Origin: Streptomyces sp. XY006
GTDB lineage: Bacteria > Actinomycetota > Actinomycetes > Streptomycetales > Streptomycetaceae
Length of the DNA: 64,000 bases
Reading direction: 5' to 3'
Assembly (NCBI RefSeq): GCF_002237655.1
Contig: NZ_NOKT01000003.1
Location: 62,001 to 126,000 of the forward strand
The position numbers and the translations under genes are program-made. Within the stretch, counting starts at the first letter, position 1. Each line of letters begins with the position of its first letter. Below the pieces are notes generated by a model. It saw nothing but the letters and a program-made list of their open reading frames with translations. It was not told where the DNA came from and searched no databases. Below, piece by piece: positions 42,072 through 50,286 of the stretch.

Positions 42072-43238
42072 ATGAGTACGACCGATGCCGGTACCGCGGT
42101 GATCACCCTGACCGAGTCCGAGCTGGACCCGTGGGTCACGCACGCGTCGACGCGGCACTGGCTGACCGGACCGGGCCTGCCGGCCGACAGCGGTGTGCTG
42201 AGCTTCGACGACCTGCGCCGGGACGGCCTGCGCACGGTGGCGGACTCCACGGGCGACCCCGACGACCGGCTCGCGGCGGAGCTGCGCGAACAGCTGGTGA
42301 TAGGCGGACTGCTGGGCCCCGCCGGCCTGGAGACCGAATCGGTCCTGCTGGACGGCGCGACGGGCGAGATCTCGACGACGTACGTCCTGCACGACCGCCC
42401 CGACCTGATGGACCGCCGCCCCCTGGCCCCCTCGCTGCGGACGCTGGTCCGCTTCGCGGAGGCGACGGACGAACTGGCGGGACTGCGCGGCCAGTTCGCC
42501 TCCTACGCCGGCCGGTACGGCCCGAAGGCGGTGGCGGAGGCCTCCCAGCACCTGCTGTCCGTCTTCCGGGACGGCGCCGACGGCGAACCGGCCCCGTTCT
42601 GGAAGATGGCCGCCCTGATCCGGCCGCTGTCCCTGGTCGCGGGCCGCTCCGGCGCCTCCGGCCTCTCCCTCGACCTCCCGCACCGCCTGCTGGACCAGGA
42701 GTTCGGCCCCGGCAAGGTGGCGCGCTTCGAGGACGTGGACTTCCCGGCGACGCTCACGCACGAACCGACGCGCCGCTTCCTGCGCGAGGTGGGCCTCCCG
42801 GAGGACGCCCATGTGTTCTCCCTGGACACGGACGTCCCGCTGGCGACCCTGGCCGAGTTCCACGCCGACGCGGACACCCCCGCGCGGCTCCCCGCCGGCG
42901 CCGAGCGGCTGATACGCCTCGGCCATCTGATCGAGGACAACAGCCTGGTCGTCGACGGCGCCACGGGAGCGGTCCTCGACTGGAGCGAAACCGAGGGGAC
43001 GCTCCACCCCCTCAACACGGACGTCTCGACCCTCGCCTTCACGCTCTGGCTCCTGCACCGCGAGCGGGCCATCGACGCCCAGTCGGACCACGAGCTGACG
43101 ACCGACGCCTACGACCAGCTGGCCATGACGATGCTCCAGGTCCTGTCGACGGTCGACCCCACGGGCGTCACGTCGCCGGCCTCGTCCCGGCACTACTGGA
43201 CGACGACGTTCCAGGACGAGGCGGGCGGGGCGCTCTGA
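42072..43238 (+). CDS. SUKH-4-like protein
   Basis: The 388-residue product is two-part: residues to about 190 (LTESELDPWVTHASTRHWLTGPGLP, then LSFDDLRRDGLRTVADS) and a second related-looking part (HEPTRRFLREVGLPEDAHVFSLDT, then ERLIRLGHLIEDNSLVVDGATGAVLDWSE). The latter resembles SUKH-4 domains, which elsewhere act as immunity proteins, but in Streptomyces such proteins are numerous and mostly not next to toxins. No toxin gene is seen nearby. ATG 42072 has GGGGGAG upstream. Cytoplasmic; function unknown. Its stop lies 11 bp from the stop of the convergent surface-protein gene. Confidence 0.75.
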   Translation: MSTTDAGTAVITLTESELDPWVTHASTRHWLTGPGLPADSGVLSFDDLRRDGLRTVADSTGDPDDRLAAELREQLVIGGLLGPAGLETESVLLDGATGEISTTYVLHDRPDLMDRRPLAPSLRTLVRFAEATDELAGLRGQFASYAGRYGPKAVAEASQHLLSVFRDGADGEPAPFWKMAALIRPLSLVAGRSGASGLSLDLPHRLLDQEFGPGKVARFEDVDFPATLTHEPTRRFLREVGLPEDAHVFSLDTDVPLATLAEFHADADTPARLPAGAERLIRLGHLIEDNSLVVDGATGAVLDWSETEGTLHPLNTDVSTLAFTLWLLHRERAIDAQSDHELTTDAYDQLAMTMLQVLSTVDPTGVTSPASSRHYWTTTFQDEAGGAL

Positions 43239-43249
43239 CGGGCCCGCCG

Positions 43250-44485
43250 TCAGGCGGACCGGGAGACGGACCGGGAAGCGCCGCGGCGGCGCACGGCGAA
43301 CACCAGGCCGCCGCCGATCACCGCGGCGGCCGCCGCGGCACCGGCGATCAGTGCGGTGCCGTCGGAGCCGGTGGCGGCGAGGTTGCCACCGGTGGTGCCG
43401 CCGGACGCGGTGGTGCCGGCCGTGGCCGAGGGAGACTCCGTGGCGCCGGTGCCGCCGGCGGCCTGGCCCTCCGGCTCGTTGCCGCTGCCGCTGTTGCTGC
43501 CGCCGTCGCCGCCGCTGTCACCGCCACCGTCGGTGCCGCCGGTGCCGTCCGACGGGCTCGGCTCGGGCTCGTAGTCGCTCGGCAGGTCGATGCGGATCCG
43601 GGCGGTGTTGTTGGCGCGGTTCTCGTCGTACGCGGGGGTGCTGCCGTAGACGGAGGACGCCGTCACCTTGCCCTCGGGGTCCTGCGCGGACTCCTTGATC
43701 TGCAGCAGGAAGGTGTAGGCGAGGGACTGGCCGACATCGAGGGTGCCGTCGGCGGGCCAGCAGACGTACGTGGGCTTGCCCGGGGTGCCCTGCGGTGCGC
43801 TCGGGCCGTCGACGCCGAACGGCGCGCAGTCCTCGGGCACCTCGACGGCGGTGGTGCCCGGCGGTATCTGCACCAGCAGGCCCGGCACGTCGTCGCTCTC
43901 CTGGTTCCGCACCCAGCCGGGCCCGTCGTTGCGCAGGGCCACCGTGACGGACTGCCGCTCGCCGGCCAGCGCCTCGGTGTCCTCACCGACCGCGACGAGG
44001 TCGGCGGTGTTGTCCGCGGTCAGCGTCATCCGGCGGTGGCTGTCGTCGTACCCGTCGCCGGGCGCCTCGCCGCTGGCACTCGTGCCGTACTCGACTGCCT
44101 CCATCAGGGCCTTGCCGAGCGCCTTGAACCGGACGGGCGTGGTGACGGAGGCGCCCGGTTCGACGACCGTGTCGAGCTCGCACAGCGCCTGCCTGACCTG
44201 CTCCTGGACGGTCGAGTAGGTGCAGCCCTTCACCTGCTCGGGGAAGTCGAGCCCGCGCGTCAGGCGCACCCGGAAGGTGACGCCGTCCACGGCCGCCGTG
44301 CCCCTGTTGGTGAGCGTGACGGACTCGTCGTACACCTCGCCCGGCTTGAGGGACGCGGCCGGGAGGGCCGACACGACCAGGTCCGGCCCGCCCTCCTCGG
44401 CATACGCCAGGGGCGCGGCGACAGCGGGTCCGGCGACGGCGATCACGGCAGCGGCCAGGACGGCTGCCGGGGGGCGCAGGTGCAC
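43250..44485 (-). CDS. Secreted surface protein with conserved-repeat-like domains and LAATG sorting signal
   Basis: The 411-residue product has a signal peptide (VHLRPPAAVLAAAVIAVAGPA to about residue 30). Two Ig-like or DUF11-type beta domains follow (DLVVSALPAASLKPGEVYDESVTLTNRGTAAVDGVTF span, and DLVAVGEDTEALAGERQSVTVALRNDGPG), with paired cysteines (CTYSTVQ, CELD, CAPF, CWPAD). A Gly/Ser-rich linker then leads to LAATGSDG, a hydrophobic helix and an Arg-rich tail. That is the Streptomyces class E sortase pattern, so the protein is probably wall-linked. GTG 44485 (complement) is chosen because AAGGAGA lies upstream at good spacing; the longer version would break the signal peptide. Confidence 0.88.
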   Translation of the reverse strand: MHLRPPAAVLAAAVIAVAGPAVAAPLAYAEEGGPDLVVSALPAASLKPGEVYDESVTLTNRGTAAVDGVTFRVRLTRGLDFPEQVKGCTYSTVQEQVRQALCELDTVVEPGASVTTPVRFKALGKALMEAVEYGTSASGEAPGDGYDDSHRRMTLTADNTADLVAVGEDTEALAGERQSVTVALRNDGPGWVRNQESDDVPGLLVQIPPGTTAVEVPEDCAPFGVDGPSAPQGTPGKPTYVCWPADGTLDVGQSLAYTFLLQIKESAQDPEGKVTASSVYGSTPAYDENRANNTARIRIDLPSDYEPEPSPSDGTGGTDGGGDSGGDGGSNSGSGNEPEGQAAGGTGATESPSATAGTTASGGTTGGNLAATGSDGTALIAGAAAAAAVIGGGLVFAVRRRGASRSVSRSA

Positions 44486-44729
44486 GGTGGTTCTCCTTGT
44501 CGGAATGCCGGTCGCACCGAAGGGCACGACGACCGGAGCGTCGGCTACCGGTCATGTCCTGGACACCTGAAAGGGGCTCGGGGTTGTGCGCGGGGCAACG
44601 GAGCAGCTCGACTCCCGGCGCCGGCGGGCCGGTCGCACGCCCCCGCGAGCCGCACCGACCACCGACACCCCGGCGACTTGCCCCAGACGCGCCCTGAACG
44701 CGCCCTCCCGGCCGTCAGCGCCCGAGCAC

Positions 44730-45161
44730 ATGCTCGAACACATGGGGAACACAGGCGAGTCGGGCATCATCCCGCTGCACGGCCCCGACGGGCACCGACA
44801 GCGGCCACCGCACGCTCCGCAGCCGTGGGAGAAGACCGACCGTGCCCAGGCGGCACTGGAGGGCGCCACCGGCCCGGAGCCACCCGCCCCACCGCTCTGC
44901 CCCAACTGCGGGCTGGTGGGCGACCGGTGCGTCACGTACTACGGCTGGCACGTCCTGCTCGAACCGGACCTGCTGGTACCGGCACACAGGGTGCCCGCGT
45001 GGCACCGCTGGTACGTCGACTCCGACGGCACGGCCTGGAACAGCCGCGCCGACGAGCCCGCACCCGGAGCGATGTGCCGCGTACCGCACCGGATCACCTG
45101 CCCGGTCCTGCGCCTGGAGGAACCAGGCCCCCTCCCGCTGCCACTCCCACACGCCGGCTGA
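44730..45161 (+). CDS. DUF6083-like protein with two cysteine pairs
   Basis: The C-terminal 80 residues contain CPNCGLVGDRCVTYYGWHVLLEP, then RWYVDSDGTAWN, PGAMCRVPHRITCPVL. This is the DUF6083 pattern as I know it from Streptomyces, with probable zinc-binding cysteines. The N-terminal part (PLHGPDGHRQRPPHAPQPWEK) is low complexity. The start is uncertain: ATG 44730 is used, ATG 44742 and an upstream GTG at 44586 are alternatives; none has a clear ribosome site. Function unknown. It is divergent from the surface-protein gene. Confidence 0.65.
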   Translation: MLEHMGNTGESGIIPLHGPDGHRQRPPHAPQPWEKTDRAQAALEGATGPEPPAPPLCPNCGLVGDRCVTYYGWHVLLEPDLLVPAHRVPAWHRWYVDSDGTAWNSRADEPAPGAMCRVPHRITCPVLRLEEPGPLPLPLPHAG

Positions 45162-45250
45162 GGCCCCCGGCGGAGCTCCCGCAGCAGATGTCCGGGAGGG
45201 AGAATAGGCTGGTCAGAGGGGTCGACATGGTTCGATCCGAGGAGCCTCCC

Positions 45251-45658
45251 ATGCGTAGGAACAGAATCGGCGCCTGGCGCGCCACGGGAGTCGTCACCGC
45301 ACTCGCCACGGCCGCCGCGATCGCCTCCGTCGCCCCGGCCCAGGCCCAGACCACCGCGCAAGTGACGGCGTGGGTCAGCGACGGCTGGGGCGGCGGGACC
45401 GTCACCAGCCAGCCGGCGGGGATCAACTGCCACCAGGAGGCGTGGGACCCGTACGCGTCGAACGACCCGCAGCCGAACCCGACGGGCACGTGCACCGCGA
45501 CCTTCCAGGTCGGCACGGTGATCACCTTCACCGCCACACCCGACACGGGGTCCTTCGTCAACGACGGCCCCACACCGAACCCGTTGACGGTCCGCACGGG
45601 CTACAACGCCACGACGGTCATGTTCTGCCCCACCGAGGGCCTCTGCTCGGCGGGTTAG
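45251..45658 (+). CDS. Small secreted protein of unknown function
   Basis: The 135-residue product has a clear signal peptide (MRRNRIGAWRATGVVTALAT, cleavage after AQAQ about residue 33). A compact beta-rich domain follows with WVSDGWGGGTVTSQPAGINC, then CTATFQVGTVITFTATPDTGSF, and CPTEGLC at the end. Four cysteines could form two disulfides. The GTVTSQPAGINC and FTATPD words recall bacterial Ig-like modules (abundant in surface proteins) without naming one. ATG 45251 has GGAG at 45241 and is in better position than ATG 45227. Confidence 0.78.
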   Translation: MRRNRIGAWRATGVVTALATAAAIASVAPAQAQTTAQVTAWVSDGWGGGTVTSQPAGINCHQEAWDPYASNDPQPNPTGTCTATFQVGTVITFTATPDTGSFVNDGPTPNPLTVRTGYNATTVMFCPTEGLCSAG

Positions 45659-45687
45659 GAAGACGAACAGACCTGGAAAGTAAGAAG

Positions 45688-45759
45688 AGGCCGTGGCGGG
45701 ATTCGAACCCACGTAACTCGCTTTGCAGGCGAGCCCCTGAACCACTCGGGCACACGGCC
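45688..45759 (-). tRNA. tRNA-Cys (anticodon GCA)
   Basis: On the minus strand the sequence begins GGCCGTGTGCCCGAGTGG, has an anticodon arm CTCGC-CTGCAAA-GCGAG (anticodon GCA) and a T arm with GGTTCGAATCCC, and ends CACGGCC plus discriminator T. The acceptor stem GGCCGTG pairs with CACGGCC. CCA is not encoded, as is usual for many Streptomyces tRNAs. A partial second copy of its ends lies 20 bp upstream (45780-45809). Confidence 0.97.
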
Positions 45760-45779
45760 GGGACGAGGACAACTCCGTG

Positions 45780-45809
45780 CCGTGGTGGGAACCACTCGGG
45801 CACACGGCC
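45780..45809 (-). pseudogene. Collapsed tRNA-Cys copy (internal deletion)
   Basis: The plus-strand sequence CCGTGGTGGGA at 45780-45790 matches tRNA 45691-45701 with one change, and the directly following 19 bases (45791-45809) match tRNA 45741-45759 exactly. The 39 bases between them in the tRNA (T loop, variable and anticodon arms) are missing. It cannot fold as a tRNA. Best explained as a tandem duplicate that lost its middle. Confidence 0.75.
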
Positions 45810-45981
45810 TTGAACTCGGTGAATCGACCGTACGGCGCCGCCGATGCCGTGCTCAAGGGCATCCGGGCCCGTGCAATGTGACTGCCACACGCCGTTCATA
45901 CGGGACGTACGACCAAGGTCTGACCCCGGGGACATCTCGCGACAGGGGTCAAAGCGGTGCGTGGACCTTACGCTGGCTCGC

Positions 45982-47463
45982 ATGCCTGACTCCAAGCCGC
46001 GTGACGCCGATGTCGTGGGTGCTGCCGTTCCGTCCGTCCCCGCCGAAGAGCACGAGGGTGTACTGGGGCCGGGGCACCGGGCGTTGAGCATCGGGATCGT
46101 CTCCGTCGTGCTGCTCATCGCCTTCGAGGCGACGGCCGTCGGTACGGCGATGCCCGTCGCCGCACGGGAACTGGACGGCATCTCGCTGTACGCCTTCGCG
46201 TTCTCCGGGTACTTCACGACGAGCCTGTTCGGGATGGTGCTCGCCGGGCAGTGGTCGGACCGGCACGGGCCCCTCGGACCGCTGACGTCGGGGATCGCCT
46301 CCTTCGGCGCCGGGCTGCTGCTGTCCGGTACTGCCGGGGCGATGTGGGTGTTCATCCTCGGGCGCGCCGTACAGGGGCTCGGCGGCGGGCTGGTGATCGT
46401 CGCCCTGTACGTGGTGGTCGGCCGGGCCTATCCGGAACGGCTGCGGCCGGCGATCATGGCGGCCTTCGCGGCGGCCTGGATCGTGCCGTCGATCGTGGGC
46501 CCGCTCGCCGCCGGCACGGTCACCGAGCAGCTCGGGTGGCGCTGGGTGTTCGTGGGGATCCCCGTCCTTGTCCTGCTCCCGCTCGCCTTCGCCCTGCCGC
46601 AGATCCGCCGGCGCGCGTCCGGGCCGGTGGTCGTGACGAGCGCGGCCGGTGTCCCCGGCGAGACAAGCCCCAGGGCGTCCTTCGACCGTCGCCGGATCCG
46701 GCTCGCCCTGGCCATCTCCCTCGGCGCCGGCCTCCTCCAGTACGCCGCGCAGGATCTGCGCCCCCTCTCGCTCCTGCCGGCGGCACTCGGCGTGGTCCTG
46801 CTCGTGCCCGCCGTGCTCGGGCTGCTGCCGCGCGGCACCTACCGGGCCGCCCGCGGGCTGCCGTCCGTCGTCCTGCTGCGCGGTGTCGCGGCGGGGTCGT
46901 TCATCGCCGCGGAGTCGTTCGTGCCGCTGATGCTGGTCACCCAGCGCGGGCTCAGCCCGACCCTGGCCGGGTTCTCGCTCGCCGCGGGCGGCGGGACGTG
47001 GGCGCTGGGGTCCTGGGTGCAGTCGCGGTCGCGGCTCGAACCGCACCGGGAGCGGCTGACGACCGTCGGCATGCTCCTGGTCGCCGCGGCCATCGCCACG
47101 GCGCCGAGCGTGCTCGTCGACTCCGTGCCCGTCTGGACCGTGGCCGCCGCCTGGGGCGTGGGCTGCTTCGGCATGGGGCTCGTCATCTCCTCCACGAGCG
47201 TGCTCCTGCTCAAGCTCTCCGCCCCGGAGGAGGCCGGCAGCAACTCCGCCGCCCTGCAGATCTCCGACGGCCTCTCCAACGTCGTCCTCCTGTCCGCGGG
47301 CGGCGCCGCCTTCGCGGCCCTGGGCGGCGGCACGGTCTCCCACACCGCCACCCACGCCTCCGGCTCCCACCCGGCCGCCTTCGCCGCGGTCTTCCTCCCG
47401 ATGGCGGCGGTGGCCCTGGCAGGAGCCTGGGTCTCGACCCGACTCCGCGAACACCGACCGTAG
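45982..47463 (+). CDS. MFS multidrug-type transporter
   Basis: The 493-residue product has 12-14 helices. The first (IGIVSVVLLIAFEATAVGTAMPVAARELDG) carries a drug-H+ antiporter-like pattern, then the loop AGQWSDRHGPLGPL and GRAVQGLGGGLVIVALYVVVGRAYPERLRP match the EmrB/QacA or MMR-like class. A central loop lies around FALPQIRRRASGP. The likely role is drug or metabolite efflux; the substrate is not visible. ATG 45982 starts MPDSKPRDADVVG. Only a weak ribosome site precedes it, but TTACGCT about 10 bases upstream could be a -10 box for a leaderless message. Confidence 0.9.
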   Translation: MPDSKPRDADVVGAAVPSVPAEEHEGVLGPGHRALSIGIVSVVLLIAFEATAVGTAMPVAARELDGISLYAFAFSGYFTTSLFGMVLAGQWSDRHGPLGPLTSGIASFGAGLLLSGTAGAMWVFILGRAVQGLGGGLVIVALYVVVGRAYPERLRPAIMAAFAAAWIVPSIVGPLAAGTVTEQLGWRWVFVGIPVLVLLPLAFALPQIRRRASGPVVVTSAAGVPGETSPRASFDRRRIRLALAISLGAGLLQYAAQDLRPLSLLPAALGVVLLVPAVLGLLPRGTYRAARGLPSVVLLRGVAAGSFIAAESFVPLMLVTQRGLSPTLAGFSLAAGGGTWALGSWVQSRSRLEPHRERLTTVGMLLVAAAIATAPSVLVDSVPVWTVAAAWGVGCFGMGLVISSTSVLLLKLSAPEEAGSNSAALQISDGLSNVVLLSAGGAAFAALGGGTVSHTATHASGSHPAAFAAVFLPMAAVALAGAWVSTRLREHRP

Positions 47464-47504
47464 CCGGACCGCCTCCGGAAACGCCGGCTGTAGAGCCGGG
47501 TCGT

Positions 47505-47521
47505 CGGCCGTTGAACGGCCG
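47505..47521. promoter_or_regulatory. Palindromic operator candidate for the toxin-antitoxin operon
   Basis: CGGCCGTT-G-AACGGCCG is a perfect 8-bp inverted repeat ending 5 bp before the antitoxin ATG. Type II toxin-antitoxin operons are usually repressed by binding at such a site; this assignment is inferred. Confidence 0.6.
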
Positions 47522-47526
47522 GGGCC

Positions 47527-47670
47527 ATGGGCCGGAAAAGGCGTACGCCGGAAGCAGTGGTGCTGGAGGCTCTGCGCGGCTACCTGCGTCAGGAGGGCGG
47601 GCGGGTGCGTGTCGTTGCTGAGGGGCTCGCGCGGGACCATGCCGATCTGCTGCGGAGGCTCGGCGAATGA
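47527..47670 (+). CDS. Short antitoxin partner of a Doc-type toxin
   Basis: This 47-codon gene begins MGRKRRTPEAVVLEALRGYL and ends DHADLLRRLGE. The N-terminal part is basic and could bind DNA; the C-terminal part is amphipathic and could cover the toxin. Its stop overlaps the toxin start (ATGA), the standard antitoxin-toxin order. It is too short to recognise by family with certainty, so the assignment rests mainly on position and on the palindrome just upstream. Confidence 0.75.
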   Translation: MGRKRRTPEAVVLEALRGYLRQEGGRVRVVAEGLARDHADLLRRLGE

Positions 47671-48050
47671 CGCGGCAGACCCGGTACCTGACCGTGGACG
47701 AGGTCACCGCCGTCGCCCAGGTCGCTTTCGGCGGGCGGCCGCCCGAGGCGCGCGCCCCCGGGCTGCTCGCCTCCGCCGTGCACCGCCCGCGAGCGCGGAT
47801 GTTCGGCACGGCCGCCTACGAGGACCTGTACGAGCAGGCCGCCGCCCTGCTGCACGCCATCGCCGCCAACCACCCCCTGGTGGACGGCAACAAGCGCACC
47901 GCCTGGCTGGCCACCGCCACCTTCCTCGCCCTCAACGGGGTCGACCTCGCCGGGGTGGACCAGGATGTGGCGTACACGCTGGTCGTCGACGTGGCGTCCG
48001 GGGCGGAGGCCGAGGTCGGGCGCATCGCGGGGCGGCTGAGGGAGCTGTGA
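47667..48050 (+). CDS. Doc/Fic-family toxin
   Basis: The 127-residue product has the Doc/Fic core HPLVDGNKRTAW starting at residue 69. In Doc toxins the corresponding motif (HxFxxANKRTA) phosphorylates elongation factor EF-Tu and stops translation; Fic proteins with GNGR add AMP instead. The N-terminus RYLTVDEVTAVAQVAFGGRPPEARAPGLLASAVHRP (span about 6-41) also matches Doc. The small upstream gene overlaps by 4 bp and is the likely antitoxin. The GNKR variant lies between the Doc and Fic patterns, so the exact reaction is uncertain. Confidence 0.9.
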   Translation: MTRQTRYLTVDEVTAVAQVAFGGRPPEARAPGLLASAVHRPRARMFGTAAYEDLYEQAAALLHAIAANHPLVDGNKRTAWLATATFLALNGVDLAGVDQDVAYTLVVDVASGAEAEVGRIAGRLREL

Positions 48051-48187
48051 CGTCGGTCCCACCCGCCGGTGACGCGGGCCGGTCCGCGCGGTGAGGGGTG
48101 GGGCGCGCCGGTAGGGTGGCCCGGTTGTCATACGTAGCCGAGCCGTCAGGCTCCCTCGAACGAGCCGCCCGACCCCCAACGGAGACC

Positions 48188-49987
48188 GTGACTACCACCG
48201 CCGGCACCAGCTCTGCCTCGCACCACCTCTCCCCGGCGTTCCCCGGGCGCGCCCCCTGGGGCACCGCCAGCAAGCTCCGCGCCTGGCAGCAGGGCGCGAT
48301 GGAGAAGTACATCCAGGAGCAGCCGCGGGACTTCCTGGCGGTCGCCACCCCCGGCGCCGGCAAGACGACCTTCGCCCTGACGCTGGCCTCCTGGCTGCTG
48401 CACCACCACGTCGTGCAGCAGGTGACCGTCGTCGCCCCGACCGAGCACCTGAAGAAGCAGTGGGCCGAGGCCGCCGCGCGGATAGGGATCAAGCTCGACC
48501 CGGAGTACAGCGCCGGTCCGCTCGGCCGGGAGTACCACGGGGTCGCCGTGACCTACGCCGGTGTCGGCGTCCGGCCCATGCTGCACCGCAACCGCGTCGA
48601 GCAGCGCAAGACCCTCGTCATCCTCGACGAGATCCACCACGCCGGTGACAGCAAGTCGTGGGGCGAGGCCTGCCTGGAGGCGTTCGAGCCGGCGACCCGG
48701 CGGCTGGCGCTGACCGGCACGCCCTTCCGGTCCGACACCAACCCCATCCCCTTCGTCACGTACGAGGAGGGCAACGACGGCATCCGGCGCTCCGCCGCCG
48801 ACTACACCTACGGCTACGGCAACGCCCTCGCCGACAACGTCGTGCGGCCGGTCATCTTCCTCTCCTACAGCGGCAACATGCGCTGGCGCACCAAGGCCGG
48901 TGACGAGGTCGCCGCCCGGCTGGGCGAGCCCATGACCAAGGACGCCATCAGCCAGGCCTGGCGCACCGCGCTCGACCCGCGCGGCGAGTGGATGCCGGCC
49001 GTGCTGCGCGCCGCCGACCAGCGGCTGACCGAGGTCAGGAAGGCGATCCCGGACGCCGGTGCGCTCGTCATCGCCTCGGACCAGGACTCGGCCCGCGCGT
49101 ACGCCAAGCTCATCCGGGAGATCACCGGCAGCAAGGCGACCCTCGTGCTGTCCGACGACTCCGGCGCCTCCGAGCGGATCGACGAGTTCAGCAACAACAC
49201 CGACCGGTGGATGGTCGCGGTGCGGATGGTGTCCGAGGGCGTCGACGTGCCGCGCCTCGCGGTCGGCGTGTACGCCACGACCATCTCCACCCCGCTGTTC
49301 TTCGCCCAGGCCGTCGGCCGGTTCGTCCGGTCCCGGCGGCGCGGCGAGACCGCCTCCGTGTTCCTGCCGACCGTGCCCGACCTGCTCTCCTTCGCCAACG
49401 AGATGGAGCGCGAGCGCGACCACGTCCTCGACAAGCCCAAGAAGGAGGGCGAGGAGGACCCCTACGCCGAGTCCGAGAAGGAGATGGACGAGGCGAACAA
49501 GGAGCAGGACGAGGACACCGGCGAGCAGGACATGCTGCCCTTCGAGGCGCTGGAGTCCGACGCCGTCTTCGACCGGGTCATGTACAACGGCGCCGAGTTC
49601 GGCATGCAGGCCCACCCGGGGAGCGAGGAGGAGCAGGACTACCTCGGCATCCCGGGACTGCTGGAGCCCGACCAGGTGCAGCTGCTGCTGCAGAAGCGGC
49701 AGGCCCGGCAGATCGCGCACAGCCGCAGGAAGCCGGACGAGGAGGCCGACCTGCTCGAACTGCCCGCCGAGCGGCGGCCGGTCGTCTCCCACAAGGAGAT
49801 GATGGAGCTGCGGCGCCAGCTCAACACGATGGTCGGCGCGTACGTCCACCAGAGCGGCAAGCCGCACGGCGTGATCCACACCGAGCTGCGGCGCGTGTGC
49901 GGGGGGCCGCCGGCGGCCGAGGCGACGGCCGGGCAGCTGCGGCAGCGCATCGCCAAGGTGCAGGAGTGGGCCACCCGCATGAAGTGA
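48188..49987 (+). CDS. DEAD/DEAH-box superfamily 2 helicase
   Basis: The 599-residue product contains LRAWQQGAMEKYI, Walker A (VATPGAGKTTFALTLASWLL), motif Ia (VVAPTEHLKKQW), the Walker B box as LDEIHHAGD, motif III (LTGTPFRSD), and a C-terminal helicase domain (MVSEGVDVPRLAVGVYATTI, then QAVGRFVRSRRRGE, motif VI). It resembles the restriction-enzyme/XPB-like branch of SF2. The C-terminal 200 residues contain an acidic linker (EKEMDEANKEQDEDTGEQD) and a helical tail. GTG 48188 is used because the protein then starts VTTTAGTSSASHHLSPAFPG; the frame is open upstream from 48098. Likely a nucleic-acid translocase in repair or RNA metabolism; the partner is unknown. Confidence 0.88.
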   Translation: MTTTAGTSSASHHLSPAFPGRAPWGTASKLRAWQQGAMEKYIQEQPRDFLAVATPGAGKTTFALTLASWLLHHHVVQQVTVVAPTEHLKKQWAEAAARIGIKLDPEYSAGPLGREYHGVAVTYAGVGVRPMLHRNRVEQRKTLVILDEIHHAGDSKSWGEACLEAFEPATRRLALTGTPFRSDTNPIPFVTYEEGNDGIRRSAADYTYGYGNALADNVVRPVIFLSYSGNMRWRTKAGDEVAARLGEPMTKDAISQAWRTALDPRGEWMPAVLRAADQRLTEVRKAIPDAGALVIASDQDSARAYAKLIREITGSKATLVLSDDSGASERIDEFSNNTDRWMVAVRMVSEGVDVPRLAVGVYATTISTPLFFAQAVGRFVRSRRRGETASVFLPTVPDLLSFANEMERERDHVLDKPKKEGEEDPYAESEKEMDEANKEQDEDTGEQDMLPFEALESDAVFDRVMYNGAEFGMQAHPGSEEEQDYLGIPGLLEPDQVQLLLQKRQARQIAHSRRKPDEEADLLELPAERRPVVSHKEMMELRRQLNTMVGAYVHQSGKPHGVIHTELRRVCGGPPAAEATAGQLRQRIAKVQEWATRMK

Positions 49988-50286
49988 CGTGCCCGCAGGC
50001 CCTCACAACCTGGGGGGCGTGCATACCGCCCCAAACAGAGCACTCCACCCGGGGCCGTGCCCGGATTCTGGACGGAGCCTTCCGCTCAGCGAACCCCCTT
50101 CGCTACTGTCCCGCTACGCACACGCCCCGTGGCAGAGCCGCCGCGGAGCGCAGCCGTGAAGCGACGCGGCCCGGACAGGCCGGGCCGCCGGCCGATCGGC
50201 GGCCTCTGACGCGCGTCGCCGACGGGACTCGGTGACGCATCCGCCGACCAGGGGGCCGCCGACCTCACCACTAAGGAGTGGGCGTC
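49988..50286 (+). other. 299-bp gap before the IclR-family gene
   Basis: No gene is supported. A GC-rich inverted repeat (GCCGCC-GGCCGATC-GGCGGC) lies at about 50189-50208. AAGGAG at 50273-50278 serves the next start. CGCTACTGT near 50101 could hold a -10 box. Confidence 0.4.

Noticed and set aside
42072..43238. Polymorphic toxin immunity locus
   Set aside because: A SUKH-like protein is present but no toxin or secretion gene is adjacent, so no such system is claimed.
41822..45658. Plus-strand frame of 1278 codons spanning several genes
   Set aside because: Only its last 136 codons (the secreted protein) have coding character; the rest runs through other genes in the wrong frame.
45688..45809. 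Integrative element attachment site pair (attL/attR)
   Set aside because: Only 29 bp separate the repeats and no integrase gene is nearby; a collapsed tRNA duplication explains the sequence better.
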